NCBI RefSeq assembly: GCF_000716875.1
Contig: NZ_JNWQ01000019.1
Location: 24,191-88,190 of the forward strand
DNA from: Streptomyces novaecaesareae
GTDB taxonomy: Bacteria; Actinomycetota; Actinomycetes; Streptomycetales; Streptomycetaceae
Length of the DNA: 64,000 nt
Direction: 5' to 3'
This document shows, piece after piece, positions 16,797-24,454 of this stretch. Positions within the stretch are counted from its first letter, which is position 1; each line of letters begins with the position of its first letter. A program made the position numbers and the translations under genes. Below the pieces are notes generated by a model. The model was not told where the DNA came from and ran no database searches. It saw nothing but the letters and a program-made list of their open reading frames with translations.

Positions 16797-16959
16797 TTCA
16801 GCCCATCCCCAAAGCTATCCCCCGACAGCATGAGCGGAACGCTCCATGTCCATACCACTTCTGATTGATCGTCATGCACACGGAGACGGTCTTGTGTCCA
16901 CGCGCGACCGCGGGGCAGGCTGGCGGCCGTCCCGAACCGACCGACGCCCTGGGGGTACG

Positions 16960-18033
16960 GTGTCGTCCCTGTTCCGCATGCTCGACCTGCACGAGGCCGT
17001 GGAGCGCGAGCGGCAGCACCCGGGCGGGCGGCTGTTCGTCTCCGACTACAACGGCGGACACCCGTACGTCGCCGACTACTTGGGCCCGCTCGCGGACACC
17101 CCGCCGTACCTGCTCGGCGACGTCACCCGGTACTCGGCGATCGACGAGGACCGCGCGCTAAGGGCCAAGATCGCGGCACTGCACAGCCGGTATGACGAGG
17201 TCGAGTACGGGCACCGGCAGGTGATCCCGGCCGGCGGCTCCAGCAGCCTGCTCGGCACCTTCTGCACCTGGCTGCACCTGAACGGCGTGCGGCGCGTCCA
17301 CTACCTGCCGCCGCTCTACTACAAGTTCGCCTACTTCTTCCGGCAGTTCGGCATCGAACCGGTCCGGGTGAGCGAACTGCACGCCCAGCAGCCCGGCTTC
17401 GCCCCGGAGTTGCCCGACGAGCGGACGGTCCTGCTGCTCACCGACCCGCTCTGGTACGCCGGGCAGCCCGTCCCGGCCGGCGTCCTCAAGCGGATCGGCG
17501 AGTGGCAACGGGCCACCGGGTCACTGGTGTTCGTGGACGGCACCTTCCAGTACCTGCGCTGGGACGGCGACCGGCGCGAGGAGAGCGCCGCCCTGCCCGC
17601 CGACCTCACCCTGCGCCTGGTCTGCCCCACCAAGTACCTGTCCGTCCACGGTTACCGCTGCGCCCACCTGCTGGCCCCCGAGCGGCTGCGCGAACCGCTC
17701 GCCGAGCTGCACCTCAACCTGCACGGGGACGTCACGGTGGCCGACCGGCTGTTCGCCCACCAGGCGGCCGACCTGATGCTCGACGGCGAGGGCAACGGCC
17801 GCCTGGTCGACCACATCCGCGCCAACCACCGGCGGCTGTTCCACAGCGGTGCGCTACGGGCGTCCGCGCCGGTGGACACCGGGTACTTCCTGTTCGCGCG
17901 GGTGGCAGCGCCTGCCGACCGGCTGCTCGCGCTCGATCAACGGCACTTCGAACTCACCGGGCACGAGGGGTTCGTACGGATCAACCTGCTGAACGAAACG
18001 GCGCTCGAAGGGCTGACGGCCCTCGCCCGCTGA
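16960..18033 (+). CDS. PLP-dependent aminotransferase-like protein (fold type I)
   Basis: 357 residues. GTG 16960 was chosen because GGGGGT lies 4 nt before it; an upstream GTG at 16846 lacks one. The body matches class I/II aminotransferase architecture: QVIPAGGSSSLLGTF (cofactor phosphate cup), the Asp-bearing strand LVFVDGTFQYLRW, the presumed Schiff-base Lys in CPTKYLSVHGYR, and a C-terminal small domain ending RINLLN. Divergence from textbook motifs makes the substrate unpredictable; similar proteins occur in natural-product clusters. Its 3' end overlaps the convergent serine hydrolase by 53 bp. Confidence 0.75.
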   Translation: MSSLFRMLDLHEAVERERQHPGGRLFVSDYNGGHPYVADYLGPLADTPPYLLGDVTRYSAIDEDRALRAKIAALHSRYDEVEYGHRQVIPAGGSSSLLGTFCTWLHLNGVRRVHYLPPLYYKFAYFFRQFGIEPVRVSELHAQQPGFAPELPDERTVLLLTDPLWYAGQPVPAGVLKRIGEWQRATGSLVFVDGTFQYLRWDGDRREESAALPADLTLRLVCPTKYLSVHGYRCAHLLAPERLREPLAELHLNLHGDVTVADRLFAHQAADLMLDGEGNGRLVDHIRANHRRLFHSGALRASAPVDTGYFLFARVAAPADRLLALDQRHFELTGHEGFVRINLLNETALEGLTALAR

Positions 18034-18841
18034 TGTCCGTGCTGATGCTCCTGCCGAGCTCCCCGCTGAACTCTCCGCTGGACTCCCCGCTGATCTCCTG
18101 GCGCCGCGTCCAGACCGCCGCCGAGATCCGGGCCAGCAGGCGAGCCGCCGGGTCGGTGCGGTCGGCGCCGGAGGCGAGCGGGCCGGTGTAGCAGACGGCG
18201 AGGAGGTAGGGCGGGCAGTCCCGGGGGTGAATGAGGCCCACGCTGTGGCGGGCGCCGGGGACCCAACCGTTCTTGAAGGCGATCCGGGTGGACGGGGGGA
18301 GGCCCGCGGCGAGGTCCACCCGGAAGTCGTTGCGCTCCAGGAGGTCCAGCAACTCCGGCTCCCCGGCGAGCGAGTGCAGGAGGCGGACCAGGTCGCGGGC
18401 GCTGACCAGGTTGTGGATGCCGGCGGCGCGGGCGGCGTAGTCCTCGATCCCGCGCGGGCTGGCGCTGCGGGTGGCCCCGGCGTGCCGCCACACGTCCGCG
18501 ACGGCCCGCGGAGTGGTGCGGGCCAGACAGAGGTTGGTGGCGAGGTTGGAGGAGTGCGTGATCATCCGCTCGGCGAGGAGGCGGAGCGGGACGTGGGTGC
18601 CCAGGAGCTCCCACGGGAGCGGATCACTGTCCCAGTCCGGATCGTTGCCGAAGTCCCCGCCCACGACGGACTCGAAGCGGTTCACCACCGGAACCTCCGC
18701 ATCGAGGTTCGCACCGCCGCGGGTCAGCGCGGCCAGCACCGCGACCTTCATCGTGCTCGCGGCGTCGTGCAGTTCGTCCGGGTTACGGACGAAAACCGGC
18801 GCCGCCTCGCCCGCCCAAGGGGCCACTACCACAGAGAGCAT
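17981..18841 (-). CDS. beta-lactamase-like serine hydrolase
   Basis: 286 residues from ATG 18841. Class A beta-lactamase/penicillin-binding fold: SxxK as STMK (about residue 30) with the nucleophile Ser, ITHSSNLATN as the SxN region, and FKNGWVPGARHSVG in place of KTG. No signal peptide is visible, so it is either cytoplasmic or a divergent family member. On the coding strand TACTCT ends 6 nt before the ATG and no ribosome site is present, so the mRNA is probably leaderless. The C-terminal Gly/Ser/Arg tail overlaps the end of the convergent aminotransferase gene. Confidence 0.78.
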   Translation of the reverse strand: MLSVVVAPWAGEAAPVFVRNPDELHDAASTMKVAVLAALTRGGANLDAEVPVVNRFESVVGGDFGNDPDWDSDPLPWELLGTHVPLRLLAERMITHSSNLATNLCLARTTPRAVADVWRHAGATRSASPRGIEDYAARAAGIHNLVSARDLVRLLHSLAGEPELLDLLERNDFRVDLAAGLPPSTRIAFKNGWVPGARHSVGLIHPRDCPPYLLAVCYTGPLASGADRTDPAARLLARISAAVWTRRQEISGESSGEFSGELGRSISTDISGRGPSALRAPFRSAG

Positions 18842-18866
18842 GGAGGAAGAGTAGGGGAAGGTGCGG

Positions 18867-19109
18867 TCAGACCTCGACGGTCGCGGCGAACGACACGAAG
18901 GCCTGCCAGGCGGTCGGCTCGAAGGCCAGCTGCGGACCGCTCTTGTCCTTGGAGTCACGGACATGGACGACACCGGGAGTCTCAGCGACCTCGACGCACG
19001 CGCCGCCTTCGTTGCCGCTGTAGCTGCTCTTGCGCCAGGCGACCTCGACGCATTCGCCGCCCTCGTTGCCGCTGTAGCTGCTCTTGAACCAAGCCAGCTC
19101 GGTGCTCAT
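18867..19109 (-). CDS. DUF397 protein with duplicated N-terminal motif
   Basis: 80 residues. DUF397 proteins usually carry one W-x-K-S-S-Y-S-x-x-x-G-x-x-C-V-E-V-A motif; here it occurs twice in tandem (WFKSSYSGNEGGECVEVA, then WRKSSYSGNEGGACVEVA), followed by the conserved VRDSKDKSGPQLAF and WQAFV. It overlaps the XRE regulator's stop by 4 bp (ATGA), so the two are co-translated. In Streptomyces such small proteins pair with WhiJ-like regulators and affect development and antibiotic production; that role is inferred from the family. Confidence 0.92.
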   Translation of the reverse strand: MSTELAWFKSSYSGNEGGECVEVAWRKSSYSGNEGGACVEVAETPGVVHVRDSKDKSGPQLAFEPTAWQAFVSFAATVEV

Positions 19110-19984
19110 CGTTCTCCCAGGATCTTCTCGATCAAGGCCAGGGACTCTTCCGGGCCGAGGGCCTGCGCCCTGAGGATGTTGTAGCGCGCGTTCATGATCC
19201 GGACTTCATCCGGGTCGGAGATCAGCCTACTGCTCGTCTGCACCTCGATGTAGGCGTGCTGGGGCTGCCCCTTCGGAGTGATCAGAATGAACGGTCCCCC
19301 CATCCCGGCATGCTCGGTTCTGTCCAGCGGAAGCACCTGGATGACCATTCCACGCATCCGACCGACCTCCAGAAGGTGACGAAGCTGGGCAGCGTGCACG
19401 TCCCAGCCGCCGAGCGGCCGCCGCAGCACGCTCTCATCAATCACCCAGCTGAACATCCCGCGAGGCCAGCGGGTCAGCACCTCCTGTCGCGCCATTCGCG
19501 ATGCCACCCGCATCTCGATTACCTCCTCCGACAAGGGTGGCTGCCTCATCGCGTACACCGCTCGCGCGTGTGCCTCGGTCTGGAGCAGTCCAGGGATGTC
19601 GAGGGTGGCCAAGTCGTGCATCTCGATCGAGTCGACTTCCAGGGCCGCGTAGCCCCTGAACCAGGCCGGGTGCCGAACCTTCGCCTTGGCCCGCGCGCTC
19701 ACCACATCGTCCTTCGCAACCGCCAACAGCCCGCCGGCATTGAGGACCTTGTCCACCGCGACCAGCAACTCCGGCTGCGGCGTCCGCACCCCGCGCTCCA
19801 CCGCACTGATCAGGTGCTCCCCGTACCCGACTCGCTCGCCGAGTTCCTTCCGCGACAGCCCGGCCTGCTCCCGCAGGAGCCTGATCTGCTTGCCGATCGC
19901 CCGGAAGAAGTCCGAGACCTCCGTCAGGTCCTCCGGCAGTTCCGTCCGGCCCTCGCCCGACTCGCTGTTACGCGCCGCACCCAT
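19106..19984 (-). CDS. XRE-family regulator with DUF5753-type C-terminus (WhiJ-like)
   Basis: 292 residues from ATG 19984. The helix-turn-helix fills about residues 30-85 (IRLLREQAGLSRKELGERVG, then HLISAVERGVRTP). The remaining 180 residues are the DUF5753-type ligand domain: LDIPGLLQTEAHARAVY, RMARQEVL, WVIDESVLRRPLGG, VQVLPLD-type strand (IQVLPLDRTEHAG) and YIEVQTSS. Together with the DUF397 gene downstream and the divergent ATPase gene this is the whiJ/abaA-like three-gene set repeated many times in Streptomyces genomes. Confidence 0.92.
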   Translation of the reverse strand: MGAARNSESGEGRTELPEDLTEVSDFFRAIGKQIRLLREQAGLSRKELGERVGYGEHLISAVERGVRTPQPELLVAVDKVLNAGGLLAVAKDDVVSARAKAKVRHPAWFRGYAALEVDSIEMHDLATLDIPGLLQTEAHARAVYAMRQPPLSEEVIEMRVASRMARQEVLTRWPRGMFSWVIDESVLRRPLGGWDVHAAQLRHLLEVGRMRGMVIQVLPLDRTEHAGMGGPFILITPKGQPQHAYIEVQTSSRLISDPDEVRIMNARYNILRAQALGPEESLALIEKILGER

Positions 19985-20103
19985 CGCGACCACCCCGCTT
20001 GTGATTGAGCCACGAGACAAAAAGCTGTCCGCACCGGTACAAGCACTCTCCGTACTCGCCGAATGCATGGTCAGGGTACGTCCGCGCCACCACGCTTTCT
20101 CCC

Positions 20104-20562
20104 ATGACGACCGAAATCCCCCTCGACAACCCCAGCAGCCACACCGCCATCCTGGCCGCCACACCCAAGGGCGCCGCGATCTGCCGACGCGTCGCCAGAC
20201 GTCAACTCACCGCCTGGGAGCTGAACTCCACGCACACCGAGCCGTTCTACTCGGCGCTCCTCATCGTCACCGAGCTCGCCGCGAACGCGATCACGCACGG
20301 ACGCATTGCGGGGCGCGGGTTCGAGCTGCACCTCTCCCTCACCACCACCACGCGCCGGGGCACCACCCTCCGTATCGAGGTCTCCGACCCCCGCGGCGAC
20401 CGGCTTCCCCTCCTCCCCACCGTCCACGTCCCCAACGCCCAGACCGGGCGCGGCCTCACCCTCATCGACGCCCTCTCCGACCGCTGGGGCACCATCCCCC
20501 GCCACCCCAACTCCAAGACGGTCTGGGCCGAAATCGACCTCACCACCCCCGATGCCGTCTGA
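20104..20562 (+). CDS. RsbW-like ATP-binding (anti-sigma factor type) protein
   Basis: 152 residues from ATG 20104. The GHKL ATPase core is clear: N-box ALLIVTELAANAITHGR, G1 VSDPRGDRLP, G2 QTGRGLTLIDALSDRWG, and terminal TVWAEIDL. Such proteins phosphorylate or sequester partner regulators. It is transcribed divergently from the XRE regulator, sharing a 119-bp promoter region, and belongs with the XRE and DUF397 genes as a typical set. A perfect hairpin at 20630 ends it. Confidence 0.9.
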   Translation: MTTEIPLDNPSSHTAILAATPKGAAICRRVARRQLTAWELNSTHTEPFYSALLIVTELAANAITHGRIAGRGFELHLSLTTTTRRGTTLRIEVSDPRGDRLPLLPTVHVPNAQTGRGLTLIDALSDRWGTIPRHPNSKTVWAEIDLTTPDAV

Positions 20563-20629
20563 GCCCCGCCATAGCCAGGGCCAAGACCAAGGCCACGCAA
20601 CCCCCACCACCACCCCGTAACAACGGGAA

Positions 20630-20666
20630 CGGAGTGGGAAGTCGGCCGATCCGACTTCCCACTCCG
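20630..20666. terminator. terminator hairpin of the GGGAAGTCGG family, copy 1
   Basis: CGGAGTGGGAAGTCGG (20630-20645) pairs perfectly with 20651-20666 over loop CCGAT. It lies between two convergent genes and can serve both. Two further hairpins at 41199 and 41920 share the GGGARGTCGG core and 5-nt loop. Confidence 0.88.
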
Positions 20667-20682
20667 ACGCGCTCCCGAGGGA

Positions 20683-20880
20683 TCAGAGCTCGCCCGGCCG
20701 CGGCTTGTCGAGCCAGCTGTCCGTGGTCACCCCGCCGCCGACCGCCAGGACGCGGTGCTCCTCGTGGCCGATCCAGGCGTCCGTGGATCCGCCCCCACCG
20801 GTGGCCGCGGACGCCGAGCCCGCGCCGATGCCCAACACCACGGCCGCTGCTGCGACGCCCACAACGACACGCTTGATCAC
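20683..20880 (-). CDS. small secreted protein
   Basis: 65 residues from GTG 20880, with AGGAGG 7 nt upstream, an ideal ribosome site. A signal peptide (IKRVVVGVAAAAVVLGIGAG, then SASA) should be cut near residue 26, leaving a 39-residue mature peptide with a Gly tract and many charged residues (WIGHEEHRVLAVGGG). No Cys or lipobox is present. Unrecognised; short secreted peptides like this are common and of unknown role in streptomycetes. Confidence 0.75.
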   Translation of the reverse strand: MIKRVVVGVAAAAVVLGIGAGSASAATGGGGSTDAWIGHEEHRVLAVGGGVTTDSWLDKPRPGEL

Positions 20881-21063
20881 GATGGTCCTCCTACATTCCG
20901 AAATGGTCAGTGCGGCAAGTGGACCAGCCCCCGGCAGACAATCGATCAACGCCGTTGCCCGACATCGCTTCGACAGCCCCGAAATCCCCTTCGCCCACGC
21001 TCGCCTCGTCCGGTACGGTCGCGGGGTTGTCCGGCAGTCCCCAGGCTGAGAGCAGGTTTCCTC

Positions 21064-21444
21064 ATGGCGTGTCGAATCAGCGAACTCGTGCTCGATTGCC
21101 GCGAACCCGAGGTGCTGGCGCGGTTCTGGTGCGAGGTCCTGGACTTCGTCGTGCTCGGTCGCGAGGACGACGGCTCGATGGAGATCGGGCCGCGCGAGGG
21201 CTTCGGCGGCGCACAGCCGACGATCTTCCTCAGCCGCCAGGACGAGCCGGAGAAGGGCAAGTCCCGGCTGCACATCGACGTCAACGCCACCGACCGCGAC
21301 CAGGACGCCGAACTCGAACGCCTGCTGGCGCTCGGTGCCCGCCCGGCCGACATCGGCCAGACCGGCGAGGAGTCCTGGCACGTCCTGACCGACCCCGAGG
21401 GCAACGAGTTCTGCCTGCTCAAGTCCCGCCTCAAGCCGCTCTGA
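21064..21444 (+). CDS. VOC superfamily (glyoxalase-like) protein
   Basis: 126 residues, the size of a single VOC module. Paired beta-alpha-beta-beta-beta repeats are recognisable: SELVLDCREPEVLARFWCEVL at the start and VLTDPEGNEFCLL at the end, with RLHIDVNA in the middle. The Asp/Glu positions of the second half fit the metal or ligand face of this superfamily. Members include resistance proteins and lyases, so no reaction is assigned. Confidence 0.88.
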   Translation: MACRISELVLDCREPEVLARFWCEVLDFVVLGREDDGSMEIGPREGFGGAQPTIFLSRQDEPEKGKSRLHIDVNATDRDQDAELERLLALGARPADIGQTGEESWHVLTDPEGNEFCLLKSRLKPL

Positions 21445-21495
21445 TCGTCACCTGATCCGCCTGGCCGCCTGATCGCCCGGCTGCCTGATCACCCG

Positions 21496-21870
21496 TCACC
21501 AGAGCACAGGCGTCCCGTCCCAGGCGAAGAAGCCGCCGGTGGGGCCGGTGAACTGGGGATTGGGGTGGGTGCTCCAGGTCGGCGACGCGGTGCCACTGGA
21601 GACGTTGACGATCCGCGGGCGCGGCGACCGGCGCAGGGCGGGCAGGAACGCATCCGTCACCGCCACCACCCCGAACACGTTCGTCTCGTAGGTACGCCGG
21701 TACTACTCGACGGGGGTGGCGGCCGGCGGAGCGAGCGACGGTGAGATGTCGGCGTTGTTGACCAGCACGTCCAGGCGGTCCACCTGCGCGACGGCTCGTG
21801 CGATGCCGTCGGGATCCGTCACGTCGAGGACCAGCAGCCGGGCGCCGGCACCGATCTCCTCGACGACCTG
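21496..21870 (-). pseudogene. remnant of a short-chain dehydrogenase/reductase
   Basis: On the minus strand the segment reads VVEEIGAGARLLVLDVTDPDG, RLDVLVNNADIS, then a TAG stop where SDRs continue, then YRRTYETNVFGVVAVTDAFLP, RIVNVSSGTASP and a stop at 21496. The NNA and NVSS motifs mark the SDR fold. The N-terminal Rossmann Gly motif and the catalytic YxxxK region are missing, so both ends and the middle are damaged. The surrounding 21445-21957 holds no other gene. Confidence 0.8.
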
Positions 21871-21957
21871 CTGGTCGACGCGGCCGCGGATCGGGTGGTG
21901 GCCGAGCCGGTGTAGGCGTAGTCCCAGGGGCCGTACACGACGTACCCCGCCCGGCGG

Positions 21958-22596
21958 TCACGCGCGAGAGGCGACCACCCGCAGGCTTCCCCCGTGGGTG
22001 AACCCCGACACCGTGACCACGTGCGTCACCGCCACCCCCGGCACCGTGTGCCGCGAGGCGTGGTCGCGGACCCGCCCGCCGTGCGTCGCGAGCCCGCTCA
22101 GGTCCACCGCCACCCCCAGCGGCAGGGTCAACCGCACGCTGCCGCCGTACATCGCGATCCGGAGCGCGCTCAGCCCGCCCTCTGGCAGCCGCGCCACGGT
22201 GTAGTCCAGCCGCGCCGAACCGCCGTACATGCCGAGCTCGATGGCGCGCGGCACCACCCACGCGCCCTCCCGGCGGAACCGCTGGCCGCTGACCTGCCAC
22301 CGCTCCACCTCGCCATCCGGCACGACCGACGCGATCGGCACGACCGGCACGGCTGGCGGCAGGACCCTCGGCGGAGCGGGCGGAGCGACCGGGAGGTCCT
22401 CGGTGAGCGGCGCCAGATCCGCGAAGGTGCGCGCGGTGAGCGCCCGCTCCACCCGCTCCTCCAACTCGTCGGCGTCCAACCGGCCGTCCGCCGCCGCGTC
22501 CCGCAGGATCTCCACCATCCGGTCGCGGTCCGCGTGCGAGACACGCAACAGACTCGGATCACGCTCGACTCGGCCGCCCGGCTCCTCGATGCTCAT
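21958..22596 (-). CDS. DUF1707 domain protein
   Basis: 212 residues from ATG 22596. The DUF1707 signature opens the protein: LLRVSHADRDRMVEILRDAAADGRL, DADELEERVERALTARTFADL. After a Pro-rich hinge the C-terminal half resembles cell-wall-active-antibiotic-response-type beta repeats (AIELGMYGGSARLDY, RIAMYGGSVRLTLP). No membrane helix. On its coding strand TAGGGT ends 8 nt before the ATG and no ribosome site is seen, so a leaderless transcript is likely; ATG 22617 is a less likely start. Confidence 0.85.
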   Translation of the reverse strand: MSIEEPGGRVERDPSLLRVSHADRDRMVEILRDAAADGRLDADELEERVERALTARTFADLAPLTEDLPVAPPAPPRVLPPAVPVVPIASVVPDGEVERWQVSGQRFRREGAWVVPRAIELGMYGGSARLDYTVARLPEGGLSALRIAMYGGSVRLTLPLGVAVDLSGLATHGGRVRDHASRHTVPGVAVTHVVTVSGFTHGGSLRVVASRA

Positions 22597-22709
22597 GGCC
22601 GCCCACCCTACTGACATACCGTCACACTGGTCCTGCCGTACCGTGCGTGCAGACCTGCGGACGGCCGCCCGGCCCGCCGGCGGCCCTCATGCCGCCGGCG
22701 TTAGCGCAC

Positions 22710-23063
22710 TCAGACGGGCTGCCACAGTTCAATCCGGTTGCCCTCGGGATCGGTGACCCAGCCGAACCGGCCGACGCCCTCCATGTCCTGCGTCTCCTCC
22801 GCCACGTCCGCGCCCCCGGCCCGCAGTTGGGCGAGCATCGCGTCCAGGTCGCGGACCCGGAAGTTGAGCATGGTCTGCTGGGCGCGGGACCCGAAGTATT
22901 CCGTCCCGGCCTCGAACGCCGCGAACACCGTCGGGCCGGCCTCCTGACGCCACAGGCCGTACTCGTCGGCATCCAGCCCCAACCGGTCGCGGTACCAGGC
23001 ACTCAGCGCCGCCGGGTCGGCAGCCCGCAGGAAGTACCCACCGATTCCAAGCACACGTTCCAT
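22710..23063 (-). CDS. VOC superfamily (glyoxalase-like) protein
   Basis: 117 residues from ATG 23063. The opening VLGIGGYFLRAADPAALSAWY, RLGLDADEYGLW and the closing FGWVTDPEGNRIELWQP are classic for the bleomycin-resistance/glyoxalase superfamily; the terminal Glu in IELW is the usual metal ligand. A second VOC gene lies 1.6 kb away on the other strand, but the two are not close copies. Substrate unknown. Confidence 0.88.
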   Translation of the reverse strand: MERVLGIGGYFLRAADPAALSAWYRDRLGLDADEYGLWRQEAGPTVFAAFEAGTEYFGSRAQQTMLNFRVRDLDAMLAQLRAGGADVAEETQDMEGVGRFGWVTDPEGNRIELWQPV

Positions 23064-23329
23064 GCCGCCATCCTGCCAGCCCGCCCCCCGAACAGCCCCG
23101 CACCGCACCCGCCCATCCGCCGGTCCGCCCGTCCGTCCGGGGCCGCTCTGCGTAGATGGCGTCCACGGAGACGCGGGACGTCCGCGGTCTCCCCCGGCTG
23201 CTGCCCCGCCAGGTGACTACCCGCCCCGACCAGAGCGGCCGAGGCGGGGCCGACCGTCCCCACCCCGTCAGGCCGCTGTGGATCGAGGATGCCGGTGGGC
23301 GGCGGCGGCGGAAGGAGCCGGGCACACGG

Positions 23330-24356
23330 CTAAGCCGCTTGACTGCCCGGCAGCTGGTCCGGCGGCAGGCGGTCCGGCGGCGGGGTGACGCGGGCGTGGG
23401 GGCTGGGCGGTCGGTGCGGCGTAGGACGAAGACCACGGGCAGGGCGATCAGGCTCGGCCCGGCGAGCCACTGACGGCCGTCGAGGTCGACGGCCACCGAG
23501 CCGGCGAGCATTCCGGCGGCCAGGACGAAGCCCGCGATGAGGCCTCCGAGGTAGAGCTGGTGGGCGCGCTCGTCCTTGCGCTCCTGGGCGGCGCTCCGGG
23601 CCCGCTCGATCGTCTGCTCCTCCCGTATCCGGGCCGTGTCCAGGCTCAGCCGGTGGCGCGAGCGGGCGGTCTCGCGGGCGTGTTCGCGCTGGAGTTCCAG
23701 TTCGAGGTGCTCCAGGGCCACGCGCAGGTGCTCGGGCGGGAGTTGGGCCCACTGGGTGGCGATCTCCGGCGCCGCGGGACGCCGGGTGCGGCTCTCCTCG
23801 GAGGTGGTCGCCTGTCGTCACCTCGGGGCGTGGGTACGGGGTCGCCGGGGCTGGGGCCGGGGCCGGCGGCGCCCGGGGGCGGGCCGAGGAGGAGGAAGAG
23901 CCGCTCCAGCCCGTCGGCGACGCTCGCGGCGGCCCGGGGGGGGGTGAGTGAATCATCGGCGCACTCGTGCAGTTGACGGTGCCGGGGCGCGGTCGCAGCG
24001 CCCCGGGGCCGCCGGGCGGGTGCGATCGCGCTCCCGACGTCGCCCATCTCCAGCTCGACGACGGTCCCGTTCAACTCGGCTTCCGAGATCTCGACGTCCT
24101 GCGGCGTGCGCGCCCCTGCGTGGACGGGGATCGGATCACGCCCGCTGCCGTAGACGCGAACCCGGCGGGCACCGCGAGGCCACCCCCGGCTTCGGCCCAG
24201 CGACAGCAGGGCCACCGCCCCCAGCAGGCCCACCGTCAGGCCTGCCAGGCCCGCCAGCGCCGCCCCCCAGCCGGCCACCTTGGCCACCTTGGCCAGCGCG
24301 AACACGAGCAGGAGCGGCGCGGCCAGAACGCCCAAGGTCCGCCTGATGTCCCTCAC
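23330..24356 (-). pseudogene. frameshifted membrane-protein locus
   Basis: Good coding signal on the minus strand jumps between frames. From GTG 24356 the first part has a membrane hairpin (LGVLAAPLLLVFALAKVA, LAGLTVGLLGAVALLSLG) and reaches SVADGLERLFLLLGPP. Near 23820 the likely frame changes to IATQWAQLPPEHL, then ALEHLELELQREHARETAR, a charged coiled coil, and two helices (LYLGGLIAGFVLAAGMLAG; GPSLIALPVVFVL). Near 23390 a third frame gives a natural end (DQLPGSQAA). A run of nine C (23936-23944) is a slippage site. It may be a decayed gene or sequencing error; no known function. Confidence 0.55.
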
Positions 24357-24395
24357 CCCGCCCTCGTCGGACGGGACCAGAGCCCACCCATGACA

Positions 24396-24429
24396 AGGCC
24401 CCTTGACCGGAGAACCGGTCAAGGGGCCT
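24396..24429. terminator. 15-bp perfect hairpin terminator
   Basis: AGGCCCCTTGACCGG (24396-24410) pairs perfectly with 24415-24429 over the tetraloop AGAA. It lies 26 bp past the lipoprotein stop codon on the minus strand and is the best intrinsic terminator of this part of the window. Confidence 0.88.
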
Positions 24430-24454
24430 CAAGGATGGCATTTGTGACTGTGCG

